NCBI RefSeq assembly: GCF_949628215.1
Contig: NC_134286.1
Coordinates: forward strand, 7,750,001 to 7,814,000
Reading direction: 5' to 3'
Length of the DNA: 64,000 nt
Source of the DNA: Phalacrocorax aristotelis
Lineage: Eukaryota > Chordata > Aves > Suliformes > Phalacrocoracidae
Shown: piece by piece, positions 55,922-64,000 of the stretch
How the letters are laid out: the number at the start of each line of letters is the position of its first letter
How positions within the stretch are numbered: position 1 is the stretch's first letter
Program-made: the position numbers and the translations under genes
Notes under the pieces: model-generated
Databases searched by the model: none
Seen by the model: the letters and a program-made list of their open reading frames with translations, nothing else
What the model was told of the DNA's origin: nothing

Positions 55922-56323
55922 GTACTATCACACAATAGTAGGGGTTGGACGGGACCTCTGGAGCTCACCCCGTCCCACCCCCTGCTTGAGCTGGCACACC
56001 CAGAGCAGGGGCACAGGAACGCGTCCAGGCGGGGGGTGAATGTCTCCAGGGAAGGGACCCCACAGCCTCCCTGGGCAGCCTGTGCCCCTGCTCTGGCACC
56101 CGCACAGGGAAGGGGTTTTCCCTCATGTTCAGGTGGAACTTCCCGTGTTCCAGCTTGTGCCCGTTGCCCCTTGGCCTGGCGTTGGGCACCACTGAAAAGA
56201 GCCCGGCCCCACCGTCCTGACACCCGCCCTTCAGATATTTATAAGAATTGATGAGATTCCCCCTCAGCCTTCTCTTCTCCAGGCTGCACAAACCCAGGTC
56301 TCTCAGCCTTTCCTCATAAGGCA
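55922..56323 (-). mobile_element. CR1 LINE 3' end, 5'-truncated, avian type
   Basis: Read on the minus strand, this is the familiar end of an avian chicken-repeat-1 retrotransposon. It runs from CTGCCTTATGAGGAAAGGCT, through a segment encoding the C-terminal end of the ORF2 reverse-transcriptase protein (LEHGKFHLNMRENPF then VRVPEQGH are visible), to GGTCCCGTCCAACCCCTACT at the 3' terminus. Only about 400 bp remain, so it is a dead-on-arrival 5' truncation. The coding trace is split over two frames, so it has picked up indels. It is flanked on both sides by very AT-rich DNA. This is the main sequence evidence that the host is a bird. Confidence 0.9.
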
Positions 56324-57913
56324 GATGAATATATAACGATATAATAATTATATCATTATCTATAGGTCTTGCTGTCAGAGGAGAGGGGTTTTACTGTTAA
56401 ACACAGCTTAGCTCCTGACACCACATCCCACACCATCCCTAATTCCTCCACAGACCCTTGCAGCAAAAACACGTTGGACCACCCAGCTGGGACCCCGCTG
56501 CATGCTGGAAAACCCTTGGAAAACCCAAAGAAGTGCCGGGATGGGGTCTCAGCCCCATATCACTGATACAAAAGCCCAAGCGTGTTGAACTACAGGCTTG
56601 CCCAAGACACAGCGCAGCAAGCATGGCCATCAGTGAGAGACGTGATTAAATGTGAATGGGAGCTGGTGTATTTGTCTCTGTTGCAAGGTATTCAAATGAA
56701 TTTTTCCAAACAGAGAGCTTGGAGCGATTACATTAGGAGATGTATAATTTGGTTATGCTGACCTCGGAATGGAATAAAAAGCTGCTGATTTCCATAATGT
56801 CGGCCTCCGATGCTCAGAGAGGTCAGGGAATGTGCAGCGATACACAAAACACTTCGGAAGTAGTTAAGCCAAGGGATTTGCTGGGACTTGTGATTTCGGG
56901 GCAGCTTTGGGGTAGTAGGGAGAGCATCTGGGGAGGTTTGGGGCTCTCACACCGCAGGCTCTGGTCCCCCTGGAGGTGCAGCGTGCCCGCTGGCTGCCCT
57001 GGCAGGGACCGGTGAGCTTTCCCCAGGGAGGGGATAACCAGTCTCTATCTAAAGCTGAAAGCATCGCTCCTCTTCGGCAGGCTCTCAGAGAATAAAGGCT
57101 GCCGCTAGCTCCCAGACAGGCATGCCCAGGCACAGAAAAGCAGAGGCACTAATGAGAGCCATGACCTGTGCTTACCCATCCCGGTGCACATTGCAGGCAC
57201 AAAAAAGTGCTGAGTTACAGTGACCTCCCAAGGAGAAAACAAGACTGGCAACGCTTGCTGAGAATTCAGCCTTCCGACTAGTCTAACATCATCGCTGATA
57301 ATGCTTTAATTATCGTATCTGCTGAAAATAAGCCTTATTTCAACAGCACCGCAAACTTTCTCTGGGTTGGAAATTGTCTCCTTTTTTTTTCCTCCCCCTG
57401 CTCTATAGACGGTATTACTCAGAAGCAAGCCAAATCCCTTCCAATTATGTATCATGACGTTTCCCCAGTGTTACACTAAAGCAAGGCCCTTCACTTCTAA
57501 ATGGCATGGTTTATAACAAATTGTCTGTTACACCAGACAGAAACTGATTTCCTCAAACCCAGCATATTAAAGTGAGTACATTCATTCTGGTTGTAACACA
57601 CAAAATGTGATTATAACAGACACTTTGGGGGCTTTTTAAGGCTAGCGGAGAAGAGGAGGATAAGCTGGAGGGGAAGAAAGAATTGACAAGTAGAGAAATG
57701 ACAGTGAAAGAGGAACAGCCACACTGATTTCATTTCTTACAAAACAAAAATCTTTGTGTGTTGTAGAAATGTGCTTTAGTTAACACCGCCAGATAGCCGG
57801 AGCAAAAACTGCCGGTGCCTCCTGAAACGAAAATTGCTGTATTGTGCTTAGAAAACCATTTCCTACAGTGAGGACAACTCTTTCCAGGTAGTAAAAAGCA
57901 TATCTGAAACCAA

Positions 57914-58018
57914 CAGGGCCTTATCCTGCAACTGTTGCTCGCTCAAATAATCCCCGCTGCCACGAGGAGCCCAGACAAAATCAGTGTGAGTGAGGATTAC
58001 CGGGAGTGTATCAAGGAT
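57914..58018. repeat. Palindromic MITE-like repeat, copy C
   Basis: Begins agggccttatcctgcaac, the inverse of the gttgcaggatcaggccc end, followed by gctcaaataatcccc. After an interior it has agtgtgagtgaggattac and ends near atcaaggat. Both arms are present but diverged. Confidence 0.4.
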
Positions 58019-61000
58019 GGGGGATTAGACCAGGATTATCACTAAAACCAGTAATTCCCCATCTTACTGATGGTGGCCACCAGCTCAGGAGGTGGCGGAT
58101 CACCACAGCCATGACCCTCCAGCGCCGGGGCTGGAGCCGGGTCTGGGAGCTGTCAGGCATGTGGGTCCTTGGAGGGCTCAAGTCCTGCTGGGTCAGTGGC
58201 TGCTCCACCTCGACCTTCTCCTGTGGGACCTACCAAAGCAGAACCAGAGCAAGGCCATGCCTGATCCACAGCCTGCTTGCAGTGTAACGCCAGCACTGCT
58301 GCTTCCCTTCCCTGCCGCTGCCACAATGGAGCCATCCCAGACTCCCAGAGAGAGCACCTGAACCTCCATGCTAATTCCACCTTTGGATGTCCAACCTCTG
58401 AAACAAGGCTCACCTGCACCCATTTCACACCTCCTCACCTCTCCCATGCTGGGTCCTGACTACCACTGCAGCCCTGGGCGAGACCAAGGGGCAGAGCAAG
58501 CTGCCGTGCCCCAGTGGATGCTCCCCATCCCGGTGCAGCATACGATGCTTTGGCACCATTTCCCAAAGCAGCACAGATTTTGGATGTAAAACTGTCTCTG
58601 AAACACAGATGCAGCCGTTACAGGCACACTGTTTACTTCTAAAACCATGAAGTCAAAACTAGGCATGTAAGTGTTACCCAAGGGTGGCTGCTCTACATGT
58701 AAGTCATCTCCTGGGGATCCTAAAAGGCTCAGCATTCAGACCAGTTTCCACACCACCCCAATGCAACATGCATTTTTATCAAGGAAGCTGCCTAATATAG
58801 CTCCTATTATTTTTGATTTTTAATCTCCTGGTACAACTTCCAGTAATATCCATGCAAAAGCTGACAACAAACCCTTTTGGTTTCAAAGCTGACTTCTCCT
58901 CCGGCTCAGCAGGAAGGAAAAAAAAAGCCCTCGGCAGCAGCAAAGCCTCTGACCAGCAATGCCCTTGCAGCTCCAACATGTCCCGCTCTCCCTCCTGCAA
59001 AACAAGCCAAAATACTAACTGTGGCCAAGCCTCCCGCTGTCAGCCACGATCACCAGAGCTGCTTGCAAACGCTTTTTGCCATCACTGCCTACAGCCACAA
59101 GGATGCTAAAAGGCTGCAGGCAGGGGTCCCCGAGTGGTACCCAGGCACCCATGGGACCACTAAACCCCAGTGGGGCCCGAACCCCACCGGGACATCCCCC
59201 GCCGCCTCTCAATGCTCTCTTGGCAGCCGTCCTGGCACAAGCAGAGCTGGCAGCCGAGCCCGGCCCCCACCCAAAGTAAAAAGCTTTTCAAGGGTCATCT
59301 CAAACTTTTTTTACATCCTCAGAGCGGCCTTGCAGCCCCCACAGACACCACTGTTTAATCCTCTCTGGATCAGCGGGGAAAGGTGGGGAGGAGCACCGAC
59401 GAACCCAGTTACCACCGGCACAGCACGGCGCCGCCAGCCCCAAAACGTGCCGCTGCACGTACTGCGGTGCAGAGGAAATGGCTCCTGAAGCTCCACAAAC
59501 AACCCATCCTTGGGGACTTTTATTTCAAGGTTCCTGACTGTTAAAGTAAATGAGCCTCACATTAAAGACCAGCTACACTGCAAACCCACCGCTGCTAGGA
59601 CAGCACGCGTCTGCCGAGGCAATTGCTTGCTCCCAGACACAACCATCATATGCTAAGCGACACCACCGGCGACACATTTACCTCTGTATTTTATCTTTTA
59701 TCAAACGATGCTTTGCCTTCCCATCAGGAAAAGTCACTCCCAGGTGGAGCAGCAGCGATATCTCCCCAATGCTGACACCTCGTAAAGGCTCCCAGGGGAA
59801 ACGCTGGCAGCCTCGTCACTGGAGGCACTTCAAACCAGCCCAGACAACGTCCCACTGGACGCACTGCAGGGAACGGTTTGGCTCTGGAAACTCCAGACTT
59901 GGGCAGGAATTTAATTTATTAAATCATCATCACCTGGAGGTGTACCAATAGTACGCTTTATAAGCATATCACCACGCCAATAGCACCTGCTAAGGCAGCG
60001 ATGGGCTACAGTGGGTGCAATGCTTCTCCGTGAAAGTATCTTTTATGGAGTCTCTGTGTCAACCCTGTGTGCCAGGACAGGGCTGTCACTCTGGTCACTG
60101 CTGAGCCTCCTCACCCTCAGGGTTTTTAGGAACCAGTTGAACCCACACCGCCTGCGGGATAACTTCCCTTGCAACAGCTGGAAGCATTACAGAGGCTCTC
60201 TGCCAAAAAAAAGAGAAGTTTCCACCCTAAATCAAACTTCCAAGCAGCTTTCAGTTGGAATTTCTCCTTCCTGTGCCCTAACCCTGCCCTTTTGCGCAAA
60301 AGCATCCCCAGGGAGTGAGCAGACCCCGGCCAGGACATGCTGCTCTCCCCAAGAGCGTGCACCCAAGAGCTGCCGGTCCCTTAGCAGGACTGGACAGCCG
60401 ACAGCCGCTCTCCTGCGTGCTGGCGGGGCTGCTGGAGACCATGTGTTAAGCTGACACTCCATGGCACTCATTACAAGAGACATATTTATTTCCCTAGATG
60501 AGGTACCAGCTCTTCGCAGTGCATCCCATCTGCACAAGTGTTGGGGAAATGGGGTGAACTGGAGGCACGGGAAGGCACAACAAGCGTCCCGGCTCCCTCA
60601 CAACAGGGTGCACAAAGCAGTGGGGGTCTTTGGAGACCCCATCCCACCAGATCCCAGGCTAACTGCTGTGCTGGGGAACACGGGCAGCACTGCTTTCTGC
60701 CTGCAGCTGCCTGTTAACTTTTTCAGCTGAGCTACAATGTTCCTGATGGTCTTTCCCTCCTCCCTGGCACCGCAGACCTCCTGCTGTTGGCGTTCACGTC
60801 TGGCTAATGCTGACGTGTGATGGATTTTATGACTGAATTTTGTCTGTGGCAGTGAATCATGGGCTGACAGGGTGCTCCACTGCTCAGTGCCTTCAGCATG
60901 GCACGAGCCAGAAACATGCCCAAGACCCCTCTCCAAATAACACAGCTCCAGGAAGGCAGGAATTCCTCAGGGATCACTGTCCCCAGCATCCCAACAGCTT

Positions 61001-62852
61001 TGATCACCCTGGGATGCGTCCCCCAGGCAGCTGGGCACCCTGGGCCCCAGCTGGTACTCCGCAAAGAGCACAGGCAAATCTGAGCACCGATGGAGATCCC
61101 TCAATACATGAAGGGTGGCATTTCCCACCCCTGGCCTGCCCAGGCACAGCACAAGGAGGGTGCACAAGGCAGCTTTGGTAGCAGCTCTCCTGCCTTGTTT
61201 GACCAGAGACAGGCTTATCCTAAACTGCTCCCGTCCAGACTCGGATGCAAAGCCCCTGCCTCTCCTAATTGGGGCATTTGGGAGCAGCAGAGCCTGCTCA
61301 CCTCTGCGGCTGGATACGTGCAAGTAGAATATATGAGTGCTTATATCCAGGTCATTCCCATTCAGTTATTGCTAAGAAACTCTATTACAGTTTTTAAACT
61401 GACACCGGAAGTTAAATCAAGCTTTAACTCTCGGGACCAGCACCCGGTTGCCCCTGCCACACCCTCCCAAATGCAGGCGGGCTCCCAACCCCGCAGCCAC
61501 AGGTGGCTGCACTGGGCTGCGCTGGGGCACGCACGCAGAAGTTGTCTCCTTGCAGCATCTCAACAGGTAACCTTGAGAAGGCAATGCCGCACGGTGAGGA
61601 GCCCGCACGCGCGAGGGCAGGAGAGGCGCGAAACGCAGGCTGGGCGGAAGGCAGCTAAGTGCCCACAGTCTGTCATGGAGATCCCAGCAAGCCCCCCCGT
61701 GACTGTCTGGTCATTAAAAGCTGTGCCTCTCCTTTGAGCAATCCGCATTTGGGCTGGGAGTGCCCCAAAACTGGGCCAGCACTGGTACGTGACCTCTCGG
61801 GATCTGGTTCTTTAGCCTTAGCTGAGGTTAAACACCAGGGTTCAATGAGCGTTTTGCCAGTCCAGACGCTGCAGGGTCAGGACTGCCGGCACCAGCCCTC
61901 TCCAGCAGCCCTGCAGACTCTTGCAGAGGGCCGGGCTCTGCTCTCTGTAGCGCAAGTGTAAATCTGAAGCAGCTCCACTGTCTTCAGCAGCATCATTTTG
62001 CATTTACACCAGCACACTGAACACGAAACAGAGCAAGCCATAAATATTTTAGCTGCTTTTTCAGCTTTGTTATTCTGTTCAAAGCAGGAAACATGACAAA
62101 CCTTTGATTGTTTTGCTTAATACCAAACAATAATTCAAAGAGAGACAAACAAGCAACATTAAATGATGCCTGTGATGTACAGGAAAGCCAATGAATTAGA
62201 AGAACCTGATGAGGATGGCATGGATCGGAGCAGCCCCTTTCCCTGAATTCGGCAGGTTCCGCATGTCCCTCCCATGCCCCCTTCCATGCCAGCCAGCGCA
62301 TCCCCATCCTGCACGGCAACGGAACAGGGCCGGGCCAGCTGTATGGGCGGTCACACCGGGCATCCTGCGCTGCCTGCATCCCTAGCACAACCCGCAGAGC
62401 AACAGCCACCAACACCACTTTTAACAACCTTTTAAAAACTCCTGTGAAGGCAACGAGCGTCTCTTCCCTTGAGCATCACCATGCTCAGAATCCACTCGCA
62501 AAGCAGCTACCTCCAGCCTCCCAGCGGCACGGAGACAGCCTGGCCTGGCCGGCCACACCGGCATCCCTGCCTGGGCACTTCTGGGCGTCTCTGCAGCATC
62601 TGGGGGTGAAACATCCACCCGCAACCACGTGTCAGGGCTGCCCCAGAACCCACAAGCTGGGTGCTTGCCGCTCCCCGCTGCCCGTCCTCCATCACTCCCT
62701 CACCCCAGGGTGTCGGACACACGGAAACCACCGCTGCCTGTCTGCCCGACACTCGTTTCAGCAGCGCTTACATGAGCAGACCCGCACGCCGCAGTCCATG
62801 TGCAGGCCTGCTACCGATGCCCCAGGGGCAAGGGCTGCCTGCCCGCACTCAC

Positions 62853-63180
62853 CTCTGGCAGCGGCATCCCGTTGATGATGAGGTCGGGCTGCTGGGGGCT
62901 CTGCCCCGTGAAGGTGTGATGGTAAATGTGGTTGGAGCCGGCGTTCCTGTTGTTCTGGCTGTCCACGTTGAGGAAGGTGCTTTCAGAGCGGCGGCAGCCC
63001 AGAGGCAGGGTCTGCTGGTGGTAGTCGAAGTAGTTGAGGGATGAAGTGAGAGAGGAGCAGCTCACAACGTTCATTTTATCTGTCTCTTCCACATCCCGCG
63101 GTACCAGGCGGATATCATTCTTGCTGATTTTCTTCTTCTTGCTTGACTTCTTTTGATGCCCATAGGAGTATTCTGCGATT
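62853..63180 (-). CDS. PCDH19: PCDH19 exon 3 (proximal cytoplasmic tail)
   Basis: Internal coding exon of protocadherin-19, a delta-2 protocadherin: a single-pass homophilic adhesion molecule of neurons whose tail meets actin regulators. The exon is 328 nt. The minus-strand acceptor is a pyrimidine tract ending cccccag, and the donor is GAG|gtgagtgc. Its first base completes an Arg codon split with the preceding exon, and it ends in phase 0 after PLPE. It encodes [10 protein letters not shown], a lysine-rich run ([13 protein letters not shown]), [34 protein letters not shown], and a Ser/Asn/Gln-rich stretch ending in [13 protein letters not shown] recognise these blocks as the PCDH19 tail. 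The [14 protein letters not shown] region differs slightly from the mammalian protein as I remember it. There are no stops or frameshifts. An open frame runs a little upstream into the intron, but the acceptor and known protein start at RIAEY. Paralogues PCDH10 and PCDH17 are less likely because the downstream exons also fit PCDH19. Confidence 0.93.
63114..63152 (-). other. PCDH19: Lysine-rich juxtamembrane segment of the PCDH19 tail
   Basis: Within exon 3 the codons read [13 protein letters not shown], a dense basic cluster resembling a nuclear localisation signal. Nuclear entry of a cleaved PCDH19 C-terminal fragment has been reported for mammals. Here only the basic run is seen and its function is inferred. 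Confidence 0.5.
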
Positions 63181-64000
63181 CTGGGGGATAGAAGGAAAAT
63201 GACTAGCTGAGAGCATCCCAAACCCTGCCCCGCTAAATACACATGCAGAAACCCGGAGGGCTTGGCCCCCATCTCTGTGTAGGCTTCTTAGTCATGCACA
63301 TTACGTCATGCTTTGTGTTTGGTGGCATGACATGGTCTTTAGCTTATTTTTATATGTATAATGCTTTCAGGTCAAATATGAAAAATAATGGGAAGGGAGA
63401 ATGCCTCTGTTTTTCTCTAGTGTTTATAATTGCTGAAATTTAGTTACTAGAAGCAAAGTCCAGCCTGCAGAAGAGAAAAATGGAGACATTAAAATCCATG
63501 AACTGAAAAGAGTACCTGCATTCATTTCCATGCATAATAAGGATTTAAAAAGTGATTTAATTTGGTCCCTGTAATGAAAATTCAAAATGAATAGTGGATT
63601 TTTTTCCCAGTTCGTTTTCCACAGCAGTAAATAAGGCAGACCCAGAAGCAGTCCTAGCTGGCAAGCTCTATTCTCTCACACTCCAAGGGCTGTTTGTTTA
63701 TTAATGCTCTATCCAAACTGCTGGTATTTTGACTATCTCCTGATAACACCTGATAACTTGAAATCTTTTCTTCAACCGCATGCTATTCCTCCCTCACCCC
63801 CCGGACATGCACACCCGCTTCTGCTGAGAAATGCTTTCGTCTTCTAGAAATCGGAGAACAACTACTGTGTTTTGCAAAGAGAAATGATCCTTCCTGACCC
63901 TTTTTTTTTTTTTTAACTGAAAGCTTGTTTTTCTCTGCCTTTCTTTCCCCCTTTGCTTCCCACCTGCCAAAAGAATCAACCGATTAAGTGCCTTGAATGC
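63181..64000 (-). other. PCDH19: 3' end of the intron upstream of PCDH19 exon 3
   Basis: Intronic sequence ending in the exon 3 acceptor (tatcccccag). It carries a poly-T tract at about 63901-63914 and nothing else I recognise. The alternatively spliced exon 2 and the large extracellular exon 1 are not here and must lie to the right of the window. Confidence 0.85.

Larger units (their letters stand above)
40284..62852 (-). other. PCDH19: PCDH19 intron 3 (22.6 kb)
   Basis: Intron between exons 3 and 4, gtgagtgc to cttccag. It holds a 24-bp-unit minisatellite (41.0-41.2 kb), an avian-type CR1 3' end (55.9-56.3 kb), repeat fragments near 43.77 and 57.9 kb, and AT-rich candidate regulatory blocks near 46.5, 50.8 and 53.7 kb. 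No second gene is supported on either strand. Confidence 0.9.

Noticed and set aside
63181..63272. Upstream in-frame extension of exon 3 with an ATG
   Set aside because: It crosses a clear pyrimidine-tract acceptor, and the known protein enters exon 3 mid-codon at RIAEY. An internal start here would be spurious.

Overview
This is a stretch of vertebrate nuclear DNA, almost certainly from a bird. No bacterial-type gene density is present. The only coding sequence I can support is four short exons on the minus strand, separated by introns of about 3 to 23 kb with canonical GT/AG ends. Joined in order, they encode the cytoplasmic tail of a delta-2 protocadherin that I identify as PCDH19 from its recognisable tail blocks. 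The exon lengths I measure (328, 59 and 173 nt, then a terminal exon of 590 coding nt) agree with what I remember of mammalian PCDH19 exons 3 to 6. A bird is inferred from a CR1 LINE 3' end of avian type at 55.9-56.3 kb, together with old amniote repeats (MIR, decayed CR1).

Layout, left to right (the gene runs right to left): 1-8.97 kb is the 3' flank of the gene, with no supported gene but two old repeat fragments. About 9.0-13.29 kb is the probable 3' UTR, with several AATAAA signals on the minus strand and an (ATT)n microsatellite. 13.29-13.88 kb is exon 6 (C-terminus and stop). 13.88-37.03 kb is intron 5. 37.04-37.21 kb is exon 5, which has a tandem NAGNAG acceptor. 37.21-40.22 kb is intron 4. 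40.22-40.28 kb is exon 4. 40.28-62.85 kb is intron 3. 62.85-63.18 kb is exon 3. From 63.18 kb to the end is the 3' part of the intron upstream of exon 3. The first exon (extracellular cadherin repeats and membrane span) and the alternatively used exon 2 must lie beyond position 64000.

The exons together give 383 residues of tail: a lysine-rich membrane-proximal block (exon 3), conserved central blocks (exons 4-5) and a mosaic, GC-rich C-terminal exon that keeps a WAVE-complex-binding (WIRS-type) motif and the extreme C-terminal RLKDIVL. The rest of the window is non-coding: dispersed repeats, a 24-bp-unit minisatellite, microsatellites, and several AT-rich, TAAT-rich stretches that are plausible but unproven conserved non-coding elements.

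I found no wholly new system. The most useful observations are the NAGNAG splice choice, the uneven conservation of exon 6, a cluster of perfect palindromes in intron 5, and a dispersed palindromic MITE-like repeat family with three or four copies in the window.
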